A stretch of DNA of 64,000 nucleotides from Watersipora subatra (taxonomy: Eukaryota > Bryozoa > Gymnolaemata > Cheilostomatida > Watersiporidae). The stretch is from contig NC_088717.1 of NCBI RefSeq assembly GCF_963576615.1, forward strand, positions 50,445,026-50,509,025, in the 5' to 3' direction. The notes below the pieces were generated by a model that was given only the letters and a program-made list of their open reading frames with translations, was not told where the DNA came from and ran no database searches. The position numbers were made by a program, and so were the translations under genes. Below are positions 1 to 10,805 of this stretch, in pieces (the first letter of the stretch is position 1; every line of letters begins with the position of its first letter).

Positions 1-1700
1 ACAACAAGGCTCACCCGGACTATAGTAAAAAAGATAGCGTAGTTCACAATATTTGGTCTCTCATTTCGATTGAAATGAGAGACCAAAACTATTTGGAATT
101 CGTTGGTAAATAAGTAAAATAATTAAATAACGTCATCCATTGTCATATGATATGTTGTAAAAGTATTGTGCCAGGCGTCACTCTGACACAATGTTGCTTG
201 TGATTGTGTTGCATAAATGTAAGATGTTGCAGTTAAGTGTTGCATAAATGTAGGAGAATGAGTGTGTTTCTTTTCGTATAGAATATAAGTAGATATGTAG
301 AAGTAATGTGTCATACTCATCCTGATGAAGAAGAGTTGACTGATTTATTTATGTAAAACCACGGTACTATGATAAAGGCTGTTTTTGTTTGTTATGTACT
401 CAGCATAGAAAAACATTCATACGTTAACAAAAAATATAATTTTGTTGATGGGACGTGTTGGTAAAATCTTTGTATCTAGTCATTTGTTTTGAGCAGTTGA
501 ACGATCTTCTGATAAAACTACTGCGTAGTCATAATTAATGATTGTTATGCAAAGTTTTTTTGTTCCTATCAGTTATATTTCCATATTTTAGATGCAGACT
601 ATGCTGCGAGCTGCGAAGTATTGGGGGGCGCTGCGGGATAGGTACCAGAAGGCAAAGAAAAGGCAACGGGTCAAAGAGAAAAGTGGTTCTGCAAAATCAA
701 CCGAGCCAACGCGGTATCTATGGTCCCAGATGGCATGGTTAGATGACTACATGAAGAAATCGGAGTAAGAATATTTCATGCATATTTATTATTGGGTTGC
801 ATTGTATAACAAGTATAAGTGTTATTTTTTACCCAAACCTTGCCCTGCGTCTTATGAAATGTCTAGTTCTTATGCAATAATAGAAGAAAAACTAATGTCA
901 ATCTATTGTTACTAGCAAATGAGCAGACTAGAAATGATTTTGTCATGTTTGTAATTTCTTCCTGAATTTTATAGAACAGCCTCAAATACCTCGACCAATA
1001 ATATCTCTGTTGTTGAACTCGACACGCAGATCGAAGCACCGACACCATCTACCTCCACAGATGATGGTGAGCTTGAGAGAACCACTCTTTTCAGCCCGAC
1101 TATGCCACCAGTGACGCCATCTTCCCAAAGAAAAAGAAAGCGATCAAATGATGACGCAATCGCTTCCTCTCTGCTGGACAACATAAAGTCTTTCAATTCT
1201 TACTTAGATAGCAGGGTGAGTGTGTGAATGTTGGAAGATTATTTACTCATGAAACAAGAGTAGCAGCGGCTTAGTTTATATAAAAAAACACCACAATTAC
1301 ACTCGGACATTACCTATCACAATCGCAATACTAATTGAAGTTTTATTGTCACATAGACTTTCGGTACTAGCAATCCGATGTTTGAGTTTGTGTTGTTTTC
1401 ACCTGTTTTATTAAGTCTGTCATCTCCACATCCTTTTAGAGAACTTGTCAGACTGCTACTGATGATAGTGTTGAAAGATTTGGCACCATGGTGAAGGAGC
1501 AGTACAGGCTACTGGATGCTCCTAGTCGTAGAATCTTCCACATTAAAGTCCAAAAAGCCTACCTCGAAGTAATGGAGTCGGCTTCCCCCTACCTCAGTTT
1601 GCATCATCAAATGAATGTGTTGACCAAGACTTGGATGGCAGCACATTTCATCATCTGTAGCCCGTGTAGCACTATGTTTTGGTGCAATGGAATATACTAA
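1..1700 (+). CDS. MADF-BESS domain protein of the Harbinger element (5' partial, multi-exon)
   Basis: Four exons can be read: 3-105 (cut by the window edge), 592-764, 975-1215 and 1440-1700 with a TAA stop. The first two hold a MADF DNA-binding domain: a segment with HPDYSKKDSVVHNIW, then KYWGALRDRYQKAKK and a final W..M.WLDDYM. The third exon is a Ser/Thr/Pro-rich linker with a basic patch (QRKRKRS). The last contains a BESS-like motif (VERFGTMVKEQYRLLD) that in this family mediates protein contacts. In Harbinger elements this protein binds transposon ends and assists the transposase. Junctions 764/975 and 1215/1440 keep frame at GT-AG sites. The 105/592 junction does not (phase 1 into phase 0), so a small exon is missed or a frameshift is present. 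The protein is nearly complete otherwise. Confidence 0.75.
52..87. repeat. 16-bp-arm perfect hairpin inside the MADF exon
   Basis: Bases 52-67 and 72-87 are exact reverse complements (arm TTTGGTCTCTCATTTC) around the 4-base loop GATT. The hairpin lies within the open MADF reading frame, so both arms are translated. Confidence 0.85.
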
Positions 1701-2005
1701 CCATATCTAGTTAGGTTTTTGTTAGTTTTATTTTGTCTTCTGTACACTGCACACCACAATCCCGCCCAATGCAACTTTACTAAGTTCAATATTTTCATTA
1801 AGATTTACACTATGCTCAAGTTTTATTTTGACAATCTGCCTCATTTTATTTCAAACTCAAGAAATAAATTCTATGTTCAACTCAAGACAAAAACGAAGTT
1901 GTTAGGCTTTCAGTAGATAATGTATTGTATGTATAATAATAAATTGCCTAGTAGCAACTATTGTCTAATAATTAGGTAATAGGTTGCCTAGTAGCATCAG
2001 CCACA

Positions 2006-4250
2006 TCAGTTTATTCTCATAAGAAGTCGATCCTGCCACTCCCGAACACCTTGATTCGAAAACCATTCAACATATTTCTGTCTGGTGCTAGTACCAGCTA
2101 CTGCCCAGTTATGACCAGCAAGAGGGTCTACACCGACGAGCCGATTGTCATCTCGCCATAATCCCTGATCTATCTCACCATTCTGTAGTGCGGTGTCCCC
2201 ATAACCAGCTGGTACATATTCATCGTCTTTCAAACTCATTAAGTAGTTGTGAAGAATACATGTAGCGTGGACCATGCATGTAACCTTCTTGGGTGGTGCA
2301 TCAATTGGAATATAGAGAAATCTCCACCTGGTCGATAGTATTCCGAATGCATTCTCAATGACTCGTCGTGCACGGGATAGCCGATAGTTGTATCTTCTTT
2401 TGCGCATGTCATTCTTCGCCTCTCTACCTGCACAGTAAAACATATAATCATGTTTAATCAGCATTACTAATTAATGAGCAATGATTTTGCAAACATCAGC
2501 TATTGCCTTTGGCCGCATATATGGCCGATTTTCAGCTTATAGGTGCTACATGTAGGTTCTACCCCTTCTTCCTTATAAATAGAAGATGCCCATACTTGAA
2601 CTTATTTACGCCCACACCCACTGTTTATATGGATTACCTGGGAATGGTCTCATCAGGTTTGCCTGGAGAGGAAAGGCTTCATCCTTACCATCACATAAGC
2701 AGTTTCTTGGTTGACTTCAGGTAAGTTGTTTGGAGGAGGGGTATTGACTCTATTCTCACTCCAGGCGCTACCAAAATTTGAATGATCCCAGACACCTGCA
2801 ATGAAGACATAAGATATCATTTGTTTACATATTTCTGGTGATCTGTGTTTAGTGGAGATCCATAAATAAAGTTGCTAGGATGCATACTTTGTGCATGGAG
2901 GTGAGGTGGCCCTGGTACTAGCAGACACGTGCGTAAAAAAATACGTGACTTTAGTCTTTGCCTGCATAAAACATAACACTTTAAACTAACCTCCATCACT
3001 AGCGGATCCCTGTTGTCCAATGTCCACAATCAGGAACTTGTATGTAGCATCAGCTACTGCTATCAGGTTTATTGAAAAGGTCTTTTTGTAATTGTAATAT
3101 GTAGACCCACTTTCATCAGGTGATCTTATTAGGATGTGCTTTCCATCGATAGCACCCACACAGTTGGGAAAATCCCATGATTCATAAAACCTAGAAATAC
3201 ATAAAACAAATCAAGATTAACAGCTCCAGTGCCTTTCCGGTGTTTTTCTGATTATATATAACATAATAGATATAATCTTGTAATCTTCCTCCAAGATGTA
3301 ATCAACTCGTTCCAGTTTCCGTACAATAATTGGATCACTAATATATTGGTCAAAGTTTCCTAGTTAACCATTTCGCAGGCGAGTTTTTGGGGTTTTTTGA
3401 GACCGCCAGGGCAAATTGACTTTTCACAAATCGATTTAAACAAAATCATTGATACACTAATATTTATGATATTGTATACGTGTATCACATTTTTATGATA
3501 CAGGTAAATACAAATAAAAGTGTTTCACGCCAATTCCTCAGATAACTGTTTCTCAGATTGTTCGTTGAGTATTGCAAAAACGAGCGTTTTTTTAACACGG
3601 CTTATTTTTTGTTGCTAACAGAAACCAAAAGTCAACAAAAACGGCAATAAGCAAACAAGAAATCAATTTATGATGATAAAGGGTTAAAACAATGTTCGGG
3701 TGCCTGCAAAAAGGTTAAAACAACAACTTACGTTCAATGTCTATTGCACTTACTTGTCTGCGATATTGCGCCATTCAACGTGAGAGGTAGGTGGTTTGAG
3801 GTAAATAGGACCCATTATATCTACAATAGCTTGACAAGTGTCCTGAATAATTCCGCTGACTGTTGATCTGCCCAGTGCATAGTGGGTGGCTATCACGTTG
3901 TAACTTGTGCCTGTGGCAAGGTAATGAAGGGTCACGTACAACCTTGTTCTTGGATCAATCGCTTTCCTCATGTTCGTATCATTTTTTCGAATACGATGAT
4001 TAATTGTCTGAAGAATGTGATTGAAAGCATTAGGTCTCATTCTGAAGTAAGAGTGAAATCTATCAGGATAGTTGCGTAACCTGTCAATCCTCAACCTGAC
4101 ACTGTCTTCATCCCTAGTCGCGTTCATAGGATGTACCCAATGTTCTCTCTCTGTCTGATGCCTATCTCTTTGTCTGAGAAAAAGGTAGGTGCAAACTAGC
4201 AAACAAGTAAATGCAAAAATAATATCTATATCTTCATCGATGACATCCAT
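2006..4250 (-). pseudogene. Harbinger (HARBI1-like) D-D-E transposase, 4 exons, one single-base deletion
   Basis: Exons on the minus strand are 4250-3754, 3190-2991, 2795-2638 and 2427-2006, with GT-AG junctions that keep phase. The product would be about 425 residues, normal for this family. Exon 1 carries the N-terminal helix-turn-helix-like region ending HVEWRNIADK. Exon 2 carries the first Asp (CVGAIDGKH) and, at its end, the second (GSASDGG). Exon 4 carries the catalytic Glu in RRVIENAFGIL. The summed exons are 1277 bases, one short of a multiple of three: in exon 3 near 2685 one base is missing between AYVMV and DEAFPLQANLMRPFPG. The start at 4250 (MDVIDEDID) is chosen because the longer open frame to 4400 runs past the inferred transposon end. 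All three catalytic residues survive, so the copy is young or the lesion is an assembly error. Confidence 0.85.
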
Positions 4251-4441
4251 TGTATTAATATCAGACAGGAAATGAAGTGGCTTCGGACTTCGGGTGGCGT
4301 GTGACATGTGCCACGAACCGAACCGAAACATCCTCCGAACCGATCCTACGTCGGTTCGGTGCTCGTGTGACCACGCCTTAGACTCACTCATTGTAAACAA
4401 ATGTTGTAGTCACTGAGTAACAATGTGGGAATGCTGCCTAA

Positions 4442-5167
4442 AGGTCCGGCCACACGTAACGAATTATGCGTTCATTCTGACCGAATTCACGAGTTTCACA
4501 GAATTCACAGATTTATTAGGCCGAATATCCCATAATCGTCTGAGCTGTGCATGCACACCGAATTCGTCAACGAAACGCTTTTAATTGGCTAACCAATTTT
4601 TTTAGCGAGCACGACTCTAGTAGCTTTGACAAGTGGTATAGTCCAAGACACGTACGACGACACGCAATAAAAGTATCACCGCGATATGACTTTATACATA
4701 CGATGCAACTGCCTATATGCGCTATTGTTGGTTCTCTCTCGTTGGTTCACCATGGCAGGAACTTCTCATCGTGTATCCAGTAATTTCTTTTAAATGTTTT
4801 AGTAGCTATAAATTGTTTCTTTTTCAATAATAATAATTTCTTTTTATGCAGCAAAAGCTCCGTCGTAAAAATAGTCGCTATCTCTAGTGCATATAGGCAG
4901 TTGCATCGTATGTATAAAGTCATATCGCGGTGATACTTTTATTGCGTGTCGTCGTACGTGTCTTGGACTATACCACTTGTCAAAGCTACTAGAGTCGTGC
5001 TCGCTAAAAAAATTGGTTAGCCAATTAAAAGCGTTTCGTTGACGAATTCGGTGTGCATGCACAGCTCAGACGATTATGGGATATTCGGCCGAATAAATCT
5101 GTGAATTCTGTGAAACTCGTGAATTCGGTCAGAATGAACGAATAATTCGTTATGTGTGGCCGGACCT
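4442..5167. mobile_element. Palindromic MITE, Harbinger-type (TAA target duplication)
   Basis: The two halves are inverted copies of each other over about 280 bp each (roughly 4442-4720 and 4883-5167), ending AGGTCCGGCCACAC / GTGTGGCCGGACCT. TAA flanks both sides (4439-4441 and 5168-5170), the duplication made by PIF/Harbinger transposases. Both arms contain the same 58-codon open stretch in mirror orientation, a consequence of the palindrome and not a gene. The ends differ from those of the neighbouring Harbinger copy, so it belongs to another family. Confidence 0.88.
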
Positions 5168-5170
5168 TAA

Positions 5171-7029
5171 AGGTGCGCGTGCAAAGTCTGCTAAGTCAAT
5201 TAGGCCCTATGCGCTATTTCCCTAGTAAAATCTGTGAAAGCTTGAAATTCTAATTGGTCAAACAAGCATTCCGTAACTATTCAAATGAAGTCAATTTGCT
5301 GTTGTTTTAACCACTTATATGTACAAAGGTTATAAACTTACCTATCTATGTAACCTCTACCTTACTTAAAAAGACATGCAAAATTTAAAAATATCTTTAT
5401 ACACTATTACTCTATTGTGTACTTTATATGCCGCGCAACGCTGCTAACTATTTGTCCTATCTAGGCTTTCACTTATCTTGACATGAATTCCTGCGTGACC
5501 CTCCTGGTCTTTACAGCTTTTCAGGTGTCTGAGTGTCCTTTGATTTGGGATCTTTGGTAAGGGTTGAATTGTCTCTTTTGGTATGAGATCTATTATAAAG
5601 AAGGTACTATTTAAAGATAAATACACATAATGAATCACTGCTGCTAAGTTTCACAAAGTGTTTATCCTTGTTTACTGGTTAATTGCACTACGCTATATAA
5701 TAGATATGCTGCTAAACTATTGTGGTCAGTGCAACAGGAACTGGCTTCATTTATATAAGGTGAATCATAAAGACCCAGGATAGAGGCAATAAATTGGGTT
5801 CACTACAATAGTTCTCCTTGCAATTTGTTTTGACAGTAATGCTGTTTGTGGCAGCTGGGTGGCAATGCTTCAATGCTACTAGTACTATTATGCTGTCCTC
5901 GTAATGCTCCAATGCTTCCAACACTGATGCAATCCTAGCCTGTTGTTTCTCATGCTGACCTGTCAGCGTTTCAATCACTGATGCATTCCTAGCTGTCATA
6001 TTTAATGCTTCGCCCTCCTATCTCTGTAGTTTCATACGCTGACCTACATTCTGGTCTCTGCAAATTCTCACGTCCGACTCTCAAGCTGGCCTGTCAGTGC
6101 TTGCAACACTGATGCATTCTTAGCCTTGTAGTTTTTCACGCTCTTATTTTAGCGTGGCAATTTTAACGTGATTGCTGTTTTCTCTTACGCTGTTTGCTGC
6201 ATATTCCAGCTTTCATTGTTTCAAACCCTAACACGACCCATAGGTGCAGTGTTCGCTAACTTCAACCTAAGAACAAAGATCAACTGGTAAAAACTTTTAA
6301 ACCTGCCGGCCTTCGAGGGCCACAAAAAACCAAACCGAGGGCAGGGTGCGGGCCCCAGGGTGGCCTGTTCGACATGCCTGGCCTACGTCATTATTATTAC
6401 AGTTACAAATAAATACAGTTATTACTATTATTGGTCAATAAATAATAATCAGAAGTCCGTTGATCTACAATTTGGGAACCCAACATATCTGTAATGCATC
6501 TGATCATCTTGAAGAAGAAATAGCTATTAAAAAGTGTCTTTGCTAAGCGAAACTGAATTCAGTGTGATATGCAAACATGTTTTCCATAGGCTCAACGCAA
6601 ACAGATGATCTGTTCCTTTAAATTAGGCGGAGGTACAATAGGCTAATTATATTATTTTGATACAGAGTAAAATAGTACCAATAAAATTGAATCATACTTC
6701 AGGACCCGTTACCATCACGACAACAATGACCAATAACAATTTATTTTATTTCATTGTCAGCTTGACATTCATTATTTTGTACAGTTTATGATAGACTAGC
6801 ATGTGGATATTATAAAAATAAAGATAAAGTAAATAAACTTACTTGTTGAAAAATGTTTTCAGTCAGTTTTAGTAGAAGGTTCCAAAATCTAGCGATTCTC
6901 ATAATATAAATCACCCATTTGCTCATTTTTACAAAAACCAATTATTTGTGCCAAACTAGCTAAAGGCATAACTACCCAAATTATTTTGGCCGAAGCTTGC
7001 TGTTATTTCTCACATTTGCAATCAGCTTT
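5171..7029. other. Noncoding stretch with a short degenerate repeat and a GC-rich patch
   Basis: No gene is supported. Between about 5890 and 6135 a minus-strand motif (gctag.aatgcatcagtg followed by a tgacaggtcagc-type stretch) recurs at least three times at uneven spacing, giving an open minus frame (5751-5999) with Gln/Glu-rich coiled-coil-like text. It may be a relic of a repeat protein. A GC-rich patch at 6300-6385 stands out from the AT-rich surroundings; no gene was recognised in it. Confidence 0.4.
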
Positions 7030-9160
7030 TTATTTCATGAGTATTAGTCGATTTTTCCATTGGCAGTGTACCAGGCAACTTGGCAATGGCTTGCCATTTG
7101 CTGGAGAGTCGCCTGTCATTTGAAGAGCATGTTCATGTAGAGCTGGATATGTGCCAGCCGGAAAGAAGTCATGATAAAACTCATGAGTTCATGGCTGAGA
7201 TGTCGTTTGAGTCATTCCGTTAGCCTGCAAGTCAATGAGCTCTATCTCTAACTCGGCTGCTACACTGCTAGGATTGACACAAAATGGATCGGCAAATATC
7301 TTTATTTTCTTTTCAGTTTCTGTAAACTGAAAAAATCTTGCAAATTCAGCTGATAGATCTGACACAATGTTGGCGTATTGCTCAGAGTTGACCTTGGCTC
7401 AGAATGGCACTGTGTACCGTATGATCAGGTTTTCTGAGTTTGAGTTACAACAGATGCTTTATTCTTGTGGAATTCACACAGAATTATACCGTGAAAACTA
7501 AAATATGAAATGATATAAAACAGAATGATATAATGAACAATAAAAATAATGTGTGTTGATTATAATAGATCCGATGCAAGCAATAGTATGGCAAAGTTAT
7601 TCAGTGATATCATGAAGCTGTGTAATGTCATGTAATGTCAAGAGCTTGTAGTATGCTTGAAAACATGATAGTTTGATAAAAACTCACAGTAAAAACATAC
7701 ATTGAAGTAAAACATAATAATATATTTATGTACCTTGTTGACTCTTTTTCCTGGTCATACAGTAGAATGGTTGTAGTATATAGTAAAGTGTTCTTGTCCA
7801 GAAAAGTATTATAGTATAAGTGTAGTTAAAATCTCAAGCTAACTGTGACAATAAAGGCATAAAGCCATGAGCAAGCATATTAATGGTTGTTGCTCCTTAG
7901 AATAAAAATAGTGACTAGTTCACAGTGTCTGTGCTGACTTCTTTTATAAAAGGCAATATATGATTCATAGTTGTTAAAAATAAGCATACATTTGGTAAAA
8001 AACAAGTGCTGTCATAGAGGCAGCATCCTGGTGGTTGGTGATATCACTTTTATGGCTGTGATGATTCTTTTAGTTTGGTTATTTTGTAATCTAATAGGTA
8101 AACATATTTGTTTTCTTAAAAGGTGTGATTATACATTTTGGGTAAATATTCTCAATCTTACACACTGGTCATTCTGCTGACGCACTGACAGAATTTTGAA
8201 GTGAGCATAATTCTCCTCTCGGAGTTGCTGCTCCCACTGTCCCACAGCTCAAGCTTTGTCCAGAATGCAATGATGTATCTTTAGAGTTGAGATATGTCCT
8301 GTTTCTCTCCCTGTAGCTGAAGGTTTACTACTGACATATGCTCTGTGATATCATCTAAAAATGCCAATTAATTAAGTGATCCAGAATTGATCTTTGAACT
8401 CATCACACTCATGACCCTTTCTCATGAATAAATCAATCTCTGGTAGCAGACTGTAAAACCTTTGCAGTGTTTTAGCCTGCTGAGCCCCCTGGCTTTACAG
8501 TGATATGCTACATCTTTGTATTCACATTCTATCTCCTCAAGCACAATTTTAAATTGTCGATGGTTCAATGCTCGTGATCAAATAAAGTTAACAGCGGATA
8601 CAACTAGAACCATAACAAGATCCGTCCTCACAGTTTGCACTACTAAGTTTTCTTGATGTATGACACAATGGTACACCACGAGAGGAACATCCCAGCAGTG
8701 AGAGCTGATCAAAAGACTTACTAGTCCAGTGTTTTCCCCTGCCGTTACATGTGCTCCATCAGTACAGATGTCAGACATATTCTCCAGTGGGAGGCTGAAC
8801 TCAGCAAGTTCTTTTAATAGATGTTCATAGACATCTTTTCCAGTTGTTGTGCCATGAACACTACTCATTGTTAGGAATTCATCAGTAACTTTAACTCATT
8901 ATCAACACCCGTATCATATATGCAAGCTGAGAAGTGTCAGACAGATCTGTGCTCTCATCTAATGCTATGCTGAAATAAACAAACTTCTTAATCTGAGCTT
9001 TCATTGTTTGATCAATGTCTTTACTCAGATTTTCTACTCTTCTTGCAATGGTGTTTCTTGACAGAGTTTTACTTGACAGACTTTTACTTTTTAAATTGCT
9101 CTTTTTATCAGAGCATAATTCATCCACAAACACTACCAGTGCCTGAAAATAATAAAGCAA
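7030..9160 (-). pseudogene. Decayed hAT transposase (GTF2IRD2/ZBED-like type)
   Basis: Minus-strand segments match the hAT family common in animals: SLSRNT-like start, FSIALDESTDLSDTSQLA (about 8960-8910), GTTTGKDVYEHLL (about 8850), ICTDGAHVTAGENTGLV, VYHCVIHQENL (about 8660), LNHRQFKIVLEEIE (about 8555), WEQQLREENYAHF (about 8215), then FARFFQF...FADPFCVN and LEIELIDLQ (about 7385-7235) and YPALHEHALQM (about 7110). Two single-base deletions around 8890-8910 break the frame between the DESTD block and the TTDGA-like block, and a TGA interrupts before LNHRQ. About 740 bp (7440-8180) shows no hAT similarity and looks inserted. No terminal repeats were found, so this is an old remnant. Confidence 0.75.
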
Positions 9161-9188
9161 GGTTAGAATAAATGTAATTGATAGTTAT

Positions 9189-10074
9189 CTTAAAGGTTGA
9201 CTTGCAACAAAATTCACATTACAGTTATTTGGTATCAAAGGATTCACCATGTCTTACTCTGTTGTGTTGTAGGTGCCAAATGTGTGGAAAAGTGATTACA
9301 AGCTCTTAAAAGCTCAAAAACGAAAAGCCGCCGTAGATTGGAATCTCTTTATTTCTCTGACGTAGCCATGAAATTTGGTTATTGTCTTGTCACGTGATGT
9401 TCTCACGTGAATTGAAAGGCCAATAAAAAGCTCAACATAAACTTATCGTAGCACTAGTTTATGACAAACACTTCGGGTTTTACTGAAGACCCCGTATCAA
9501 ATATAGATGCCCGCTACTTTACAGTTTTGTTTCGGCCTGGTCTTAACGGCAAGTCGTAATTTGATCATGTGACCCAATACTTCGCAAATAATTTCTGCAG
9601 CACTTTTCGACTATCACAGCTGACCAACAGGCTCGTCATGATTATCAGACAACGATGTGTACTCCTTCGAGGTAAGGCTAAAAAATTAACTGAATTTTTA
9701 CATTAAGTTATAAGATATCACCGTTAAATGTGACAGCATTACAATGACGATAAAACAGACGCTTAAGAACAATAGACATGGTTTTATTGAATGCGTGACG
9801 CATATTTGTGAAAATATTTCGACAAATAAGGTTACATGAAAGCGCAAACAGAAACCATCTCTCACAACTACGTCACATTTGAGCCGTTTTGGAAAGAGAA
9901 TCCAAACTACGGCGGTCTCGTGTGGCTTCGATTAACTGTTCGTTTTTTAGCTTTTAAGAGCTTGTAATCACATTCCCACATATTTGGCACCTACAACACA
10001 ACAGAGTAAGACATGGTGAATCTTTTGATATCAAATAACTGTAATGTGAATTTTGTTGCAAGTCAACCTTTAAG
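9189..10074. mobile_element. Long-armed MITE (about 180-bp inverted arms)
   Basis: Bases 9189-9350 recur reverse-complemented at about 9893-10074, ending CTTAAAGGTTGACTTGCAAC on both sides. The core (about 9355-9890) has no open frame of note. Because the ends CTTAAAGG/CCTTTAAG are symmetric, the target duplication is ambiguous; TA is possible. A similar string, GTAATTGATAGT, sits on both sides, so a longer imperfect duplication cannot be excluded. Confidence 0.85.
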
Positions 10075-10084
10075 ATATTAGTAA

Positions 10085-10290
10085 TTGATAGTAAATCTCT
10101 TCGATTGCCTAGTATAGCTAAAGACACAACAATAATTTATTTCGGTTGGTTTGAGGGTTCTCATACCACTATTCAAGATCCCTAAGGAAAGATAACTCTG
10201 TGTACTAATCATCTGTTGTGATTCAAATATTTAATAAAGTGATTTGTATTAACTCTTGTAATTTATGCTTCCTTTATGATTGCTTCAGAT
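10085..10290 (+). other. Remnant resembling the 3' end of the duplicated gene family
   Basis: This stretch aligns by eye with the sequence just after the stop codon of gene A (about 47605-47830): both share aagacacaac, then ATTTATTTCGGTTGG, a following ggg-rich phrase, tctgttgt/tctgctgt and ATATTTAATA.AGTGATTT. Here the variant is AATAAA at about 10233. No coding exon of the family was found upstream; a MITE and a hAT relic occupy that place. It suggests a third, mostly erased copy. Confidence 0.55.
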
Positions 10291-10332
10291 TGTGTGTGTG
10301 TGTGCGTGCGTGCGCGTGTGTGTGTGTGTGAA
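10291..10332. repeat. (TG)n microsatellite
   Basis: An interrupted TG/CG dinucleotide run with purine-pyrimidine alternation throughout. Confidence 0.9.
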
Positions 10333-10518
10333 CTTGTAAATGCATGCAATTGGGGACTCACACCAGAATTTAACAGACAAATTGGGGACGTTCGGAAATT
10401 GGGGACGTCCCCAATCTTTTAAACCCTTTTTTCTTATAAAAAACTAAAAAATATATAGTTTAATCCAACTCCCGACAAAATCTGAGCACTGTCCCCAATT
10501 GCCTGCATTTGTACGAGA
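10333..10518. repeat. Foldback-like element with ATTGGGGAC ends
   Basis: The left end CTTGTAAATGCATGCAATTG is mirrored by the right end, whose reverse complement reads CTCGTACAAATGCAGGCAATTGGGGAC. Inside are further ATTGGGGACG and GTCCCCAATC blocks. A third copy of the same end, inverted relative to the first, lies at 28605-28628. Confidence 0.6.
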
Positions 10519-10689
10519 ACATCTGTGAGTGTGGGTGTGTGAAAAAATATGTAAGTCCCCATAAAGTTTGCTAAATTCTCACACACATTTGACCTGTTTC
10601 CATTTGTTAGTAGGCAAATATTTGCGGAGTTTTCTTCTCATAGAATCTTTTTACCTAACAATTGGGGACATATATTTTATTGGGGAGCT

Positions 10690-10805
10690 AATTTCTATCT
10701 TGTAAAAACTCACAATATTTGCGAGTTTCTACAAGAATGAAATTACAAGAGATGAAAACTCACAATATTTGTGAGTGAAAAGTCACAATATTTGTGAGTT
10801 TTTAT
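10690..10805. repeat. Three near-palindromes CTCACAATATTTGTGAG
   Basis: The imperfect palindrome appears at about 10710, 10759 and 10785 with flanking runs of A or T. Its function is unknown. Confidence 0.6.

Larger units (their letters stand above)
1..4377. mobile_element. PIF/Harbinger DNA transposon, left end outside window
   Basis: The two genes typical of this superfamily, a MADF/Myb-type DNA-binding protein and a D-D-E transposase, lie convergently here. The right terminus is inferred at 4377: read on the minus strand it begins GGCGTGGTCACACGAGC and is preceded by TTA (4378-4380), the 3-bp TWA target used by PIF/Harbinger elements. The left inverted terminus would lie before base 1 and cannot be checked. 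AATAAA signals at 1863 and 1938 lie in the space between the convergent genes. Confidence 0.75.

Noticed and set aside
4547..5062. Identical peptide on both strands at 4547-4783 and 4844-5062
   Set aside because: Explained by the arms of the palindromic MITE; no similarity to a protein family.
6300..6385. GC-rich patch with a B-box-like TGTTCGACATGCC
   Set aside because: No matching A box or cloverleaf could be drawn, so a tRNA or SINE is not supported.
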